64,000 nt of DNA, from the NCBI RefSeq assembly GCF_034119845.1, contig NZ_CP139420.1, forward strand, positions 3,040,001 to 3,104,000, read 5' to 3'. The stretch is from Flavobacterium sp. NG2. Its GTDB lineage: Bacteria; Bacteroidota; Bacteroidia; Flavobacteriales; Flavobacteriaceae. Positions 54,435 to 64,000 of the stretch are shown piece after piece (position 1 is the stretch's first letter; each line of letters starts with the position of its first letter). The notes under the pieces were generated by a model. That model made no database searches, was not told the origin of the DNA, and worked only from the letters and a program-made list of their open reading frames with translations. The position numbers and the translations under genes are program-made.

Positions 54435-55124
54435 TTAGCTATTTGCTTTTTGTACTAAGTCTAAAACTAAGGCCAATTGCTCTTCTCTTGTCATGTTTGA
54501 ATTATCGATTTCGATAGCATCAGCAGCTTTTATAAGTGGCGAATTGTCTCTATGGGTATCAATATAATCTCTTTCGACCACATTATTGAATACTTCGTCA
54601 TAACTCACGCTATCCCCTTTTGCGACCAGTTCGTCATAACGCCTTTGTGCTCTAGTGGCTGCACTTGCAGTCATATAAATTTTAAGTTCGGCATCTGGAA
54701 ATACAACGGTACCAATGTCTCTACCATCCATTACTATTCCTTTGTTTTTGCCCATTTCCTGTTGCTGCTCGACTAGTTTTTGACGCACTTCGGCCAACTC
54801 GGCCACTTTGCTTACAAAACTAGAAACTTCGATGGAACGGATTTCTTTTTCAACATCTACATCATTAAGTATCATTACGGCAAATCCCAACTCAGGCTTA
54901 AACTGAAATTGCAAGCGAATATAAGGCAAACTATGACGCAACGATTCTTTGTCAAAAAAACCATCGGCTATATAACCGTTTTGCATCGCAAAAAGAGTTA
55001 TAGCGCGATACATAGCCCCCGTATCCACGTACACATATCCTAACTGACTCGCCAATTGTTTGGCTAAGGTACTTTTTCCTGTAGATGAAAAACCATCTAT
55101 CGCTATGGTAATTTTTGAACTCAA
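54435..55124 (-). CDS. cmk: Cytidylate kinase
   Basis: Protein of 229 residues, normal length. It phosphorylates CMP and dCMP with ATP in pyrimidine nucleotide recycling and supply. The P-loop GFSSTGKST is at 11-19, YVDTGAMYRAITLFA follows, and the C-terminal half has MDGRDIGTVVFPDAELKIYMTASAATRAQRRYDEL and a RDYIDTHRDNSPL segment typical of the CMP-binding and lid regions. No in-frame ATG exists; TTG at 55,124 places the start seven bases after the porQ stop, so translation is probably coupled to porQ. Confidence 0.95.
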   Translation of the reverse strand: MSSKITIAIDGFSSTGKSTLAKQLASQLGYVYVDTGAMYRAITLFAMQNGYIADGFFDKESLRHSLPYIRLQFQFKPELGFAVMILNDVDVEKEIRSIEVSSFVSKVAELAEVRQKLVEQQQEMGKNKGIVMDGRDIGTVVFPDAELKIYMTASAATRAQRRYDELVAKGDSVSYDEVFNNVVERDYIDTHRDNSPLIKAADAIEIDNSNMTREEQLALVLDLVQKANS

Positions 55125-55131
55125 ACTGTTG

Positions 55132-56151
55132 TTATTGAAAATTAATGGTCAATCCAAAAAGACTCGTATTTCCCGCCAATGTATATCTAGAATAAGAATA
55201 ATTGAATTTTAATTTATTCATTTTTAATCCTAATCCTACCGACAATCCAGAAAATGTGCGTTGTTCAAGAATTTTTAATTCTTGTGCTCTTCTGAAATTG
55301 TAACTCAATCTTAAATTAAAGGCTTTTTTAGGAAATAATTCTGCTCCTAAAATCACGTGTCTAAAGGTGTTTCCAAGAAAGGAAACTTTTTCTTCTGTAG
55401 TCTCACCATCAAAAGAACTCTCTGCTCTCACAGGATTTGAAAAAGAGATATTCCATTGTTGTAAGTTTTCCAAGGTAAGGTGCCAGCGTATTGGAACATG
55501 TTCTAATTCCTGAGATACACCAAAAATTACCTCCATAGGCAATTGCTCTCTAATCCCTGAATAAGTCGTAAACTGAGTTCCTATATTTCGAATTGCCAAC
55601 GCCCAATTGACATCATTTTTTTCATCAATATAAATGGCACCTAAATCTATTGCTCCTCCCAATGAAGTATAGGTTTCTAAACTGGAAGAAATAAACTTAG
55701 CATTAGCTCCCAAGTGCAACGTAGTATAAGGAACATTATAAGAATACCCACCTGAAATGGCTATTTCACTACCAGTAAATGAGTTCGTTTGCTGACCATT
55801 TTCATCATATCCATCAAAATCACCGTAATTGATATAATTGACACCAGCATGAAAAGTTTGCAGATGGCGGTCATAAGTATAGGCATAAGAAGCGGTACCA
55901 TAAGTGACTTCTCCAAAATAACTTCCGTAATTGATCGCGAGATGATTGTGCATATCAGGATTAATGGATGCGGGATTAAAAATCCCTTGATTCACATCTT
56001 CATCGTAAATAGTAATTATCTTTCCACCTAGCGCAGCTTGTCTAGGAGAGGTAACCAAATTTAAAAATTGATAAACACTCTTACCTCCTATTTGAGAATA
56101 GGAAAAAGAACAAAAGAATAAAAACAAAAAAACAATCTGCCTTTTAAACAT
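55132..56151 (-). CDS. porQ: Type IX secretion system protein PorQ
   Basis: Protein of 339 residues from ATG 56,151 (MFKRQIVFLFLFFCSFSYSQ, signal peptide cleaved near residue 19); the longer frame adds 27 non-signal residues. Predicted outer-membrane beta-barrel of the FadL-like PorV/PorQ kind. It shows GGKSVYQFLNLVTSPRQAALGG near the mature start, FNPASINPDMHNHLAINYGSYFGEVTYG, and a C-terminal run of alternating strands ending in phenylalanine-glutamine. In known systems PorQ works with the PorZ/PorU attachment complex at the cell surface. The LRR protein in this window carries the matching export signal. It is followed immediately by cmk. Confidence 0.92.
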   Translation of the reverse strand: MFKRQIVFLFLFFCSFSYSQIGGKSVYQFLNLVTSPRQAALGGKIITIYDEDVNQGIFNPASINPDMHNHLAINYGSYFGEVTYGTASYAYTYDRHLQTFHAGVNYINYGDFDGYDENGQQTNSFTGSEIAISGGYSYNVPYTTLHLGANAKFISSSLETYTSLGGAIDLGAIYIDEKNDVNWALAIRNIGTQFTTYSGIREQLPMEVIFGVSQELEHVPIRWHLTLENLQQWNISFSNPVRAESSFDGETTEEKVSFLGNTFRHVILGAELFPKKAFNLRLSYNFRRAQELKILEQRTFSGLSVGLGLKMNKLKFNYSYSRYTLAGNTSLFGLTINFQ

Positions 56152-56239
56152 GCTAAATATGGTTTTAATAAAACGCAGTTGCGAAGATAAAATTAATATG
56201 CAATAATTACTTGCTTTTTTATTGAAAATCAAATAATAA

Positions 56240-56290
56240 TAAAGAAACCAAAACTAGACCTTTGAATTTGTAGTCTAATTTTGGTTTTAT
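56240..56290 (-). terminator. Hairpin terminator of lon
   Basis: Fifteen-pair stem AAACCAAAACTAGAC / GTCTAATTTTGGTTT (56,245-56,259 with 56,273-56,287), a single G-U pair in minus-strand RNA, and a 13-base loop. It lies between the lon stop and the porQ start and separates the two transcripts. Confidence 0.78.
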
Positions 56291-56314
56291 ATAAAAAATA
56301 ATGCAAACTATAAG

Positions 56315-58765
56315 TTATAGTTTTTTAGCATTTTTTACTTTTTGATTTGTAATAGCAATTTCCAATACCTCATTCATCTCCTTGACATAATGAAAGATAA
56401 GACCATCTACGTATTCCGGTTTGATTTCATCAACATCACTTTTATTTTCATGACATAAAATTAATTCTTTAATATTAGCTCTTTTGGCAGCTAATATTTT
56501 TTCCTTAATTCCACCTACAGGAAGCACTTTACCTCTTAAAGTAATTTCACCAGTCATGGCAATATTTTTCTTTACTCTTTTTTGGGTAAATAAAGAAACT
56601 AATGAAGTCAACATTGCAATTCCCGCACTTGGACCATCCTTGGGCGTTGCTCCTTCTGGCACGTGTAAATGAATGTTGTATTTGGTTAAAATTTCAGGAT
56701 CTAAACCTAATAATTCGGTATTAGCTTTTATGTATTCCAAGGCAATTGTCGCAGATTCTTTCATTACTGTACCTAAGTTCCCTGTGATTGTCATCCCTCC
56801 TTTACCTGGAGAAATCAAAGACTCAATAAACAAGATATCTCCTCCAACACTAGTCCAAGCCAAACCGGTAACTACTCCAGCCACATCATTTGATTCGTAT
56901 TTATCTCTTTCTAAACGAGGTACACCTAGAACTTCAACAATGTCGGCATCAGTTACTTTTTTATTATACTCTTCCTCCATCGCAACTGATTTAGCAGCAT
57001 TACGAATTACTTGAGCAATCTTAGCTTCCAAGCCACGAACCCCAGATTCACGAGTATATCCTTCAACGATTTTTTCTAATTGTTTTTTACCAATAGTCAA
57101 ATCCTTGGACGTTAATCCGTGTTCTTTTAATTGACGTGGAAACAGGTGCTGCTTGGCAATTTCTACTTTTTCTTCAATCGTATAGCCAGACATCTTTATC
57201 ACCTCCATACGGTCGCGTAAAGCAGGCTGAATCATCGACATATTATTTGAAGTAGCAATAAACATCACTTTAGATAAATCATAGCCCAATTCAACAAAAT
57301 TATCATAAAAAGTGCTGTTTTGCTCAGGGTCCAAAACTTCCAACAAAGCAGAAGACGGATCTCCTTGATTGCTATTGGATAATTTATCGATTTCGTCCAA
57401 CACAAAAACAGGATTTGAGGTTCCAGCTTTTTTCAAACTTTGGATAATTCGACCTGGCATAGCACCAATATACGTTTTTCTATGCCCTCTAATTTCTGCT
57501 TCATCACGTAATCCTCCAAGAGAAATACGGACATATTCTCTACCTAAAGCTTCAGCTACAGAGCGTCCAATAGAAGTTTTACCCACACCTGGAGGTCCTG
57601 TCAAACAAATGATTGGCGATTTCATATCGTTACGCAATTTTAAAACTGCCAAATGCTCAATCATTCTCTTTTTCACCTCTTCGAGTCCAAAATGGTCTCT
57701 GTCTAATATTTTTTGTGCTCTCTTTAAATCAAAATTATCTTTAGAGAATTCATTCCAAGGCAATTCTAATAAAAGTTCTAAATAATTTCTTTGAATCCCA
57801 AAGTCTGGTGCTTGTGGATTCATACGACGCATTTTAGATAGTTCTTTTTCAAAATGTTTTTGACATTTTTCGTCCCATTTTTTAGTTTTGGACTTCGCCA
57901 ACATTTCGTCCATTTCCTCTTCCTGAGATGTTCCACCCAATTCCTCTTGGATAGTTTTCATCTGTTGGTGCAAGAAATATTCTCTTTGTTGTTGGTCTAA
58001 ATCAAAGCGAACTTTAGATTGAATGTCGTTTTTAAGTTCCAATTTTTGCAACTCAACATTCATGTATTTCAAAGTCTCTAATGCTCTATCTTTAAGGTTG
58101 TTAATCGCTAGTAAGTCTTGTTTTTCTTTAACTGATAAATTCAGATTTGAAGTCACAAAATTAATTAAGAAAGACTGGCTTTCAATATTTTTTATTGCAA
58201 AAGTAGCTTCGCTTGGAATATTTGGGCTCTCTTTGATAATTTGAATCGCTAAATCCTTAACTGATTCTAAAATCGCCAAAAATTCCGAATTTTTACCTTT
58301 AGGTTTCTTCTCTAGAATATCTTTGATATTCGCAGTCATATAAGGCTCTTCAGTAACAATCGATGAAATTTCGAATCGTTTTTTACCCTGTAATATTACT
58401 GTAGTATTTCCATCAGGCATTTTTAGAACACGTAGAATTCTAGCTACGGTTCCAATTTGATGGATATCATTTTTTGTAGGCTCTTCAACATCTTCGTCAA
58501 TTTGAGCAACTACACCAATAATTTTTCCTTCAGCATTTGCATCATCAATTAATTTAATTGATTTATCACGTCCTGCAGTAATAGGAATAACTACACCTGG
58601 AAATAAGACCATATTTCGCAATGGAAGAATAGGAATCGTTTCAGGCAATACTTCATTCATCATTTCTTCCTCATCTTCAGGAGTTAGTAATGGGATTAAT
58701 TCGGCTTGAGAATCGATCTCTTGAAGTGACAGATTGTCAATAGTACTTATTTTATGATTTGACAT
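56315..58765 (-). CDS. lon: ATP-dependent protease Lon
   Basis: Protein of 816 residues, normal for the family. Cytoplasmic AAA+ serine protease that removes damaged and short-lived regulatory proteins. Domains in order: substrate-binding LON domain (about 43-235, starting [22 protein letters not shown]), coiled-coil middle with [15 protein letters not shown]+ module with Walker [10 protein letters not shown] and Walker [10 protein letters not shown], and a C-terminal peptidase domain with [11 protein letters not shown] (catalytic Ser713) and GGIKEK (Lys756). All catalytic residues are present. Upstream, TAACTTTG at 58,813-58,820 (minus strand) fits a -7 element, though a well-spaced -33 TTG is not clear. 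Single-gene unit. Confidence 0.98.
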   Translation of the reverse strand: MSNHKISTIDNLSLQEIDSQAELIPLLTPEDEEEMMNEVLPETIPILPLRNMVLFPGVVIPITAGRDKSIKLIDDANAEGKIIGVVAQIDEDVEEPTKNDIHQIGTVARILRVLKMPDGNTTVILQGKKRFEISSIVTEEPYMTANIKDILEKKPKGKNSEFLAILESVKDLAIQIIKESPNIPSEATFAIKNIESQSFLINFVTSNLNLSVKEKQDLLAINNLKDRALETLKYMNVELQKLELKNDIQSKVRFDLDQQQREYFLHQQMKTIQEELGGTSQEEEMDEMLAKSKTKKWDEKCQKHFEKELSKMRRMNPQAPDFGIQRNYLELLLELPWNEFSKDNFDLKRAQKILDRDHFGLEEVKKRMIEHLAVLKLRNDMKSPIICLTGPPGVGKTSIGRSVAEALGREYVRISLGGLRDEAEIRGHRKTYIGAMPGRIIQSLKKAGTSNPVFVLDEIDKLSNSNQGDPSSALLEVLDPEQNSTFYDNFVELGYDLSKVMFIATSNNMSMIQPALRDRMEVIKMSGYTIEEKVEIAKQHLFPRQLKEHGLTSKDLTIGKKQLEKIVEGYTRESGVRGLEAKIAQVIRNAAKSVAMEEEYNKKVTDADIVEVLGVPRLERDKYESNDVAGVVTGLAWTSVGGDILFIESLISPGKGGMTITGNLGTVMKESATIALEYIKANTELLGLDPEILTKYNIHLHVPEGATPKDGPSAGIAMLTSLVSLFTQKRVKKNIAMTGEITLRGKVLPVGGIKEKILAAKRANIKELILCHENKSDVDEIKPEYVDGLIFHYVKEMNEVLEIAITNQKVKNAKKL

Positions 58766-58949
58766 ATATGTAATTAAGTCATTTTGTCACCAAACAAAAA
58801 AATATTTGGAAACAAAGTTAATAGATATGGTGTTTTATATAACTGATAATCAATTGATAATAATTTACCCCGATTACCTTGATGTATTAAAGTCAATCAT
58901 TATGCCATAAACAAAATGATACATCTATGCTTATTCTAATTTAGTAAAT

Positions 58950-60269
58950 TTAGTGCTCTTTTTTGGGGATTTTATTTAATAAAACCACTGCAATGATAAA
59001 AAAGAAAGCTAAAAATACAATTGCTAATCTAGGGCTACCCGTAATTTGGTCTATTAGTCCGTAAACCAACATTCCTATTACAATTCCAATTTTTTCAGCC
59101 ACATCATAGAAACTAAAAAAAGAGGCCGTGTCCTTCGTTTCAGGTAATAACTTTGAATAGGTTGAACGAGACAACGATTGAATTCCTCCCATGACAAGTC
59201 CAGCTATAGTAGCCATGATATAAAAATGTATGGGCAAAGTGATGAAGTAAGCCAGAATGCAAAACACGATCCATATACAATTGATTCCTATTAAAGTGGG
59301 TATATTTCCCCATTTATTAGAAGATCGAGAAGTTAAAATAGCTCCTAAAACAGCTACAATTTGTATCAATAAAATACAAATAATCAACCCAATGGTGCTT
59401 TCCTCTTTTGAAGACCATTGAATTTCTTGTGCTCCAAAATAAGTTGCTACTAACATCACTGTTTGCACCGCCATAATTGATACAAAAAAACTTTTTAAAT
59501 ACGCTTTTAAGCGAACATTTTCTTCTAATAATAACCAAACTTTTTTAAGCTCCTTAAATCCATTAAAAATAATGGCTTTGGTTACTTTATGCTGCGAATT
59601 ATTGTTTCCTTTTGGCAAATAATAATACGAATATTGGCTGAATAAAACCCACCACACTCCTACCATTACAAAGGAATAGCGCATGGCTTTCATTGATGCC
59701 TCACCTGCGGTTCCTGTAATACCAAAAAGTGTTGGTTTCATTATCATCGTTAGATTAATAATCAACAAAACAACGCTTCCAATGTATCCTAATGAATATC
59801 CTTTGGCACTAATTTGATCTTGTTGTTCAGGAAAAGCAATGTCTGGCAAATAGGAATTATAAAAAACCAAGCTCCCCCAATACCCTATTAAGCCTAAAAA
59901 ATAAAATCCTAAACCTAAATATATGTTTTCCAAATCAAACCAATACAAACCCATACAAGACAAAGCGCCTAGGTAACAAAAAAACTTCATAAATGATTTT
60001 TTGTTACCTACATAATCAGCAATTCCAGATAATAAAGGAGAAATGAAAGAAACCACTAAAAATGCAGTAGCCGTAATGAAACTAATCAAGGCCGTATTTT
60101 TGAGATGTAAACCAAAAACATTTATATAATGATCATCATTTGAAAATAAAGCTTCATAGAAAATAGGAAACACTGCCGAAGCAATTGTAAGTGTGTAAAC
60201 CGAATTAGCCCAATCATAAAAAGCCCAAGCATTCAATAACTTTTTATCTCCTTTTTGTAAATCATTCAT
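58950..60269 (-). CDS. MFS permease, Atg22/UMF1-like
   Basis: Protein of 439 residues with 11-12 hydrophobic segments spread over its whole length. The start NAWAFYDWANSVYTLTI followed by FPIFYEALF is the hallmark of the Atg22-like branch of the major facilitator superfamily. The loop after the third segment has GIADYVGNKKSFMKF, and the second half has GGIQSLSRSTYSKLLPETKDTASFFSFYDVAEKIG, also typical. Bacterial members are uncharacterised transporters of small solutes; amino acids are suggested by the yeast relative, and the substrate here is unknown. It is separated from the M48 gene by a terminator and so has its own transcript. Confidence 0.85.
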   Translation of the reverse strand: MNDLQKGDKKLLNAWAFYDWANSVYTLTIASAVFPIFYEALFSNDDHYINVFGLHLKNTALISFITATAFLVVSFISPLLSGIADYVGNKKSFMKFFCYLGALSCMGLYWFDLENIYLGLGFYFLGLIGYWGSLVFYNSYLPDIAFPEQQDQISAKGYSLGYIGSVVLLIINLTMIMKPTLFGITGTAGEASMKAMRYSFVMVGVWWVLFSQYSYYYLPKGNNNSQHKVTKAIIFNGFKELKKVWLLLEENVRLKAYLKSFFVSIMAVQTVMLVATYFGAQEIQWSSKEESTIGLIICILLIQIVAVLGAILTSRSSNKWGNIPTLIGINCIWIVFCILAYFITLPIHFYIMATIAGLVMGGIQSLSRSTYSKLLPETKDTASFFSFYDVAEKIGIVIGMLVYGLIDQITGSPRLAIVFLAFFFIIAVVLLNKIPKKEH

Positions 60270-60329
60270 AAAATTATTTTTAACGAATTTATTATTTTTT
60301 AATTTGATTACAACCTATATTCCTTAAAA

Positions 60330-60362
60330 AATAAAAAGCCAATTCTTTCGAATTGGCTTCCT
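60330..60362 (-). terminator. Hairpin terminator after the M48 peptidase
   Basis: Ten-base stem AAGCCAATTC / GAATTGGCTT (60,336-60,345 with 60,350-60,359), loop TTTC. On the minus strand it is followed by TTTTTATTTTTT. Confidence 0.88.
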
Positions 60363-60387
60363 GATAAACTATCCTGTTTTTTTTTAT

Positions 60388-61203
60388 TTATTTGAAAACA
60401 ACTCCAAATTTAGCTGCAATAGCTTTTGCTTCAGGAACCATTGCTTTTAAGTTAGCAATTCTAGTCGCATCAGATGGATGTGTACTTAGCATTTCAGCGG
60501 GAGCTTGTCCATTTGAACCTGCAGACATTCTTGTCCAGAAATTGATTGATTCCTCTGGATTATACCCTGCAATTGCCATCAATACTAATCCAATCTTATC
60601 AGCTTCAGTTTCATGACTACGGCTAAAAGGTAACATCACTCCTACTTGAGATCCCATACCGTAATATTGTTGCCACATCGCTTGTTTTTCAGCACTTTGA
60701 CCACCTGTTGCAACAGCAACACCTACAGCACCTAGCGATTGTATTTGTGAAGCACTCATACGTTGTGCACCGTGATTAGCTAATGCATGTGATACTTCGT
60801 GTCCCATAACCGTTGCTAAACCTGCATCATTTTTAGCTATAGGCATAATTCCAGAATAAACTACAATCTTACCTCCAGGCATACACCAAGCATTTACTTC
60901 TTTATTATCTACTAGTTTGTATTCCCAACGGTAATCTTTTAAATATTCCGTTTGCCCAAGAGATGCTAAATATCTTTCGGCAGCACTTTTAATTTTAAGA
61001 CCTACCGTTTCAACTTTCTTTGCATCAGTTGTTCCAGTAATCACTTTGTTTTCTTTCAAAAACTCACCGTATTGTTGAAAAGAAGATGGAAACAATTCAC
61101 TATTTGAAACAAAATTCAACGTTTTTTTTCCTGTAAGAGGATTAGTTGCGCAAGAAACCATCAAACCGATAGTACAAATACCTATAAATAAATTCTTTTT
61201 CAT
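60388..61203 (-). CDS. M48 family metallopeptidase, lipoprotein
   Basis: Protein of 271 residues with a lipoprotein signal: hydrophobic segment, then MVSC with Cys18 as the lipid-bearing residue. It is therefore anchored to a membrane on the periplasmic side. The zinc-protease motif HEVSH is at 135-139, with the third ligand in the SHETEADKIG segment (Glu198), as in LoiP/BepA-like M48 peptidases that work on outer-membrane protein quality control. The family's GGKIVVYSGIM strand precedes the motif. It starts 36 bases after the GH31 stop on the same strand and may share its transcript, ending at the terminator at 60,336. All ligands are present. Confidence 0.93.
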   Translation of the reverse strand: MKKNLFIGICTIGLMVSCATNPLTGKKTLNFVSNSELFPSSFQQYGEFLKENKVITGTTDAKKVETVGLKIKSAAERYLASLGQTEYLKDYRWEYKLVDNKEVNAWCMPGGKIVVYSGIMPIAKNDAGLATVMGHEVSHALANHGAQRMSASQIQSLGAVGVAVATGGQSAEKQAMWQQYYGMGSQVGVMLPFSRSHETEADKIGLVLMAIAGYNPEESINFWTRMSAGSNGQAPAEMLSTHPSDATRIANLKAMVPEAKAIAAKFGVVFK

Positions 61204-61239
61204 TGTTATATATTTTATTACAAAAATAAACTATTTGAA

Positions 61240-63639
61240 CTACACTCCAACAATATGTAGTACAGTAAATTCTTTATCAACTATTAGATAATTATACAAA
61301 TCTAAAGTCTTCTTGTCAAAATCTAATGTTTCGTTATTGATTTCGATGCTTTTAACTTTAAATGGAAGCCCTATTAAATTAATTTTATATTTCGAATAGG
61401 CTGTTTCAAATTTACCTTCCTTGTGCAACTGAATATTCAATTCTTTCTCTTTTCCGATAACTTTGAAAGTTAAGAAACTATACCTTCCTTTTTTATAATC
61501 ATACCCATCTTGGGCATCTTCATATACTACCGATTTTTCTTTACCTTCTTTGTAATATACATCTAAAATTAATTCATCAAACTCTAATTCTCCCACATAT
61601 TGCTGGACTGGGTATTTAGGAATGATAGCTCCCGCTTTTACAAAAACTGGAATTTCATCAAATTGCGCATCTACCCACATTTCTTTCCCTCCATTAACCA
61701 TCTTGTTTGTCCAGTAATTATACCATTGTCCTCTTGGCATATACATTCTTCTACCTAAAGAATTAGGTTCTAATATAGGACAAACTAATATTTGATTTCC
61801 AAATACAAATTCGTCATTTCTATAATGTGTTTGAATGTCCTCTTGGTCAAAATAAACTAAAGGTTTCAGCATTGGTAAACCTTCTTCGATATATTGCCAA
61901 AACATGGTGTATAAATACGGTAATAATTGATAACGAAGGTTAACAAACTTTCGAGTAATATCAATTACCTCCTCATCAAATGCCCATGGCTCTTGATGTC
62001 CATGATCTCCTGACGAGTGTGTTCTACAAAAAGGATGAAATACTCCTAACTGAATCCAACGTGCATACAATTCACCTGAAGGCTGTTCTGCAAATCCACC
62101 TATATCCGAACCAGTGAATCCCATTCCTGATATATTCATTCGTTGTACTTGAATATTAGCTATCCAAAGGTGTTCCCATGTAGCCACATTATCTCCTGTC
62201 CATGAGGATGTATACCGTTGTGCACCTGCATAAGCGGAGCGCGTTATCACAAAAGGCCTTTTAGGATATATAAATCGTTTCACCCCATGATAAGTAGCCC
62301 TAGCCATTTGTGTCCCATAAATGTTATGTGCTTTACGATGACTACAAGGGTTTCCATCATAATGATGACGAACATCGATTGGAAAAGTTTTATTTGGTAC
62401 CTCCATTACGGCAGGTTCATTCATGTCATTCCAAACCCCTTTTACTCCAATATCCGAAACTAATTCTTTAAATAATCCCGCCCACCATTCTCTAACTTCG
62501 GGATTTGTGTAATCAGGGAAATTACATTCTCCAGGCCACACTTTTCCTTTCATATAAGGGCCGTCTGCTCTTTTACAAAAATAGTCTTTAGCTAAAGCCT
62601 CTTGATAAACAGAATATTCTTTATCTATTTTTATCCCTGGATCAATGATAACAATTGTTTTAAATCCATCGGCCGCTAATTCAGCAACCATTCGTTTTGG
62701 GTCGGGAAAATGATTTTTATCCCAAGTAAAACAACGAAAACCATCCATATAATCGATGTCTAAGTAGATGGCATCACATGGAATTTTCAATTCTCTAAAC
62801 TTTGCTGTTATTTCTTTTACATTACTCTCTGGGAAATAACTCCATTTACATTGGTGATAACCAAGTGTCCAAAGTGGCGGTAACTCAGGTTTACCCGTTA
62901 AATCTGTATAAGAGGTAACCACGTCTTGCATTTTTGGTCCGTAAATGAAATAATAATTCATCTCACCACCTTCAGCCCAAAAACTAGTTACATTACGTCT
63001 TTCATTACAAAAATCAAAAAAAGTTCGAAATGTATTATCAAAGAATATTCCATACGCTTTTTTATTATGCAAGCCTATATAAAAAGGGACTACTTTATAC
63101 AAAGGCTCCTGATCTTTTTGAAAAGCATACTGGTCAGTGGCAAAATTTTCCAACCTTTTGCCTTTTAGATTCATTTGAGTCGCTTTGTCCCCAAGTCCAT
63201 AGAAACATTCACCCTCGCGGGAAGCTTTACTCATTTTGACAATATTCCCACCAAATTCATAACTTTCTTCCCAATGAAATCCGAGTTCATCTTCTAGAAT
63301 CACATTACCATCTATATCAAAAATCGAAAGTCTTAAATCTACTTTTTGTATCCTACAAATTACTTTACTAGTCTGAATTTCGAAATGATCTTTCTTTTCA
63401 GTCACTTCCAAAAAATTATAACCATGAGAATGATACTTATCAATTGCATACGAAAAATCATTACTGAAATATCCTTTCGTAGTGAATCTGAAACGTAACA
63501 TACTATCTCTAAGTACAGTTACTTTTAAAATTACACTATTATTAGTATGAAAATAAACAGAATCTACTTCGTGCTCAAAAGAAACAATTTTTGAAGGATA
63601 TAAATCTCCTTTATATTCTAAATCTGTATTTGTAATCAT
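61240..63639 (-). CDS. Glycoside hydrolase family 31, probable alpha-glucosidase
   Basis: Protein of 799 residues. Retaining exo-acting alpha-glycosidase of the GH31 clan. An N-terminal beta-sandwich (about 30-250, with FYGLGDK and AYGIFFDN typical of the family) precedes the (beta/alpha)8 barrel. The catalytic nucleophile lies in GVWNDMNEPA (Asp405), the general acid in SSWTGDN (Asp483) and a substrate-binding aspartate in FTGSDIGGF (Asp512). A C-terminal beta domain holds RRMYMPRGQWYNYWTNK. There is no signal peptide, so it probably acts in the cytoplasm on maltodextrin or glycogen-derived oligosaccharides. The upstream neighbour glgB points to glycogen metabolism. Alpha-glucosidase rather than alpha-xylosidase is my inference. 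Confidence 0.92.
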   Translation of the reverse strand: MITNTDLEYKGDLYPSKIVSFEHEVDSVYFHTNNSVILKVTVLRDSMLRFRFTTKGYFSNDFSYAIDKYHSHGYNFLEVTEKKDHFEIQTSKVICRIQKVDLRLSIFDIDGNVILEDELGFHWEESYEFGGNIVKMSKASREGECFYGLGDKATQMNLKGKRLENFATDQYAFQKDQEPLYKVVPFYIGLHNKKAYGIFFDNTFRTFFDFCNERRNVTSFWAEGGEMNYYFIYGPKMQDVVTSYTDLTGKPELPPLWTLGYHQCKWSYFPESNVKEITAKFRELKIPCDAIYLDIDYMDGFRCFTWDKNHFPDPKRMVAELAADGFKTIVIIDPGIKIDKEYSVYQEALAKDYFCKRADGPYMKGKVWPGECNFPDYTNPEVREWWAGLFKELVSDIGVKGVWNDMNEPAVMEVPNKTFPIDVRHHYDGNPCSHRKAHNIYGTQMARATYHGVKRFIYPKRPFVITRSAYAGAQRYTSSWTGDNVATWEHLWIANIQVQRMNISGMGFTGSDIGGFAEQPSGELYARWIQLGVFHPFCRTHSSGDHGHQEPWAFDEEVIDITRKFVNLRYQLLPYLYTMFWQYIEEGLPMLKPLVYFDQEDIQTHYRNDEFVFGNQILVCPILEPNSLGRRMYMPRGQWYNYWTNKMVNGGKEMWVDAQFDEIPVFVKAGAIIPKYPVQQYVGELEFDELILDVYYKEGKEKSVVYEDAQDGYDYKKGRYSFLTFKVIGKEKELNIQLHKEGKFETAYSKYKINLIGLPFKVKSIEINNETLDFDKKTLDLYNYLIVDKEFTVLHIVGV

Positions 63640-63772
63640 ATTTACTATTTATTGTAAGTTCTTGTCATTAATATTGCAAATTTACAAATACCTTAATGCA
63701 TCCAACTTGAATTTAGGACTTTATTGATGAAAAGATTGCTGTTGTTTTAAAAGAAAAAAGCTTAGAAATGAA

Positions 63773-63806
63773 ATATCGGTATTAATTCATAAATTAATAC
63801 CGATAT
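63773..63806. terminator. Long hairpin between glgB and the GH31 gene
   Basis: Perfect 15-base stem ATATCGGTATTAATT / AATTAATACCGATAT with loop CATA, 27 bases past the glgB stop. On the minus strand only a weak T-run follows, so it may attenuate rather than end transcription into the GH31 gene. Confidence 0.6.
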
Positions 63807-63832
63807 CACAAAAAAGTTCAGTTATAAAAAAT

Positions 63833-64000
63833 CTATGAAATTTTAAAAACAGTAACGCTCAGTGGAGCTAACACCAATTCTGCAGAATAATCTCTTCCGT
63901 CATAAGGAGAAGATTCTATTGTAATTTTATCAGGGTTGCTAATCCCACTTCCACCATATATTTCAGCATCACTGTTGAAAATTTCTTTTAATTTTCCTTT
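63833..64000 (-). CDS. glgB: 1,4-alpha-glucan branching enzyme, 3' end only
   Basis: The last 55 codons are inside the window and the frame stays open to its right edge. The end KEIFNSDAEIYGGSGISN, then ITIESSPYDGRDYSAELVLAPLSVTVFKIS, matches the C-terminal beta-sandwich of glycogen branching enzyme (the YGGS segment and the final hydrophobic L-A-P-L-x-V strand). The enzyme makes alpha-1,6 branches during glycogen synthesis. The catalytic domain lies outside the window. With the GH31 gene directly downstream on the same strand, a glycogen synthesis and turnover locus is likely. A GH13 amylase with a similar C-terminal domain is a less likely alternative. Confidence 0.75.
   Translation of the reverse strand, partial: KGKLKEIFNSDAEIYGGSGISNPDKITIESSPYDGRDYSAELVLAPLSVTVFKIS

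Noticed and set aside
56484..58244. Several plus-strand frames of 60-138 codons
   Set aside because: Antisense shadows of lon, whose full domain set is on the minus strand.

Overview
Only the right-hand part of this window (about 38,776-64,000, cleanly readable from about 40,950) looks like real genome sequence. It is an AT-rich chromosome segment of a member of the Bacteroidota, most probably a Flavobacterium or close relative. The reasons are a type IX secretion gene (porQ), a secreted leucine-rich-repeat protein with a type IX C-terminal sorting domain, an A-x-x-TTTG-type promoter, flavobacterial intergenic repeats, and protein families typical of that group.

The left 38.7 kb reads as an unprocessed single-molecule (PacBio) polymerase read. 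Three error-laden copies of the SMRTbell hairpin adapter lie at about 15,580, 27,605 and 38,736, all in the same orientation. Between them the same roughly 11.8 kb insert (true copy about 38,776-50,580) is read forward (15,631-27,604), backward (27,645-38,735) and forward again (38,776 onward), with many indels. The piece just left of the first adapter (about 15,000-15,579) is the tail of another backward pass. Positions 1-14,900 are base-calling collapse: almost pure G/T to about 9.2 kb, then G/T/A with almost no C. The huge reading frames there exist because stop codons need an A.

Real gene layout. 38,776-40,950 (still one raw pass): a type II NADH dehydrogenase cut off by the adapter, and a PlsC-like acyltransferase. 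40,958-46,479: a NUDIX CoA pyrophosphatase, a DUF4268 protein, a DoxX-like membrane protein, the LRR/T9SS protein and ribosomal protein S1. 47,033-48,019: a two-TM protein of the putative AbiC phage abortive-infection family. 48,537-51,923: a Crp/Fnr regulator followed by a three-gene run (DJ-1/PfpI amidotransferase, secreted GlcG/HbpS protein, secreted beta-propeller fused to a Dabb domain) with a perfect palindrome in front of it. 52,210-53,748: Hsp20, and a divergent HxlR regulator/VOC dioxygenase-like pair. 54,435-58,765: cmk, porQ and lon. 58,950-64,000: an Atg22-like MFS permease, an M48 lipoprotein peptidase, a GH31 alpha-glucosidase and the 3' end of glgB, suggesting alpha-glucan/glycogen metabolism.

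I saw no rRNA, tRNA, CRISPR array, insertion sequence or prophage. The most striking signal in the window is technical rather than biological. The most interesting biology is the Crp/Fnr-linked secreted stress cassette and the AbiC-like protein.
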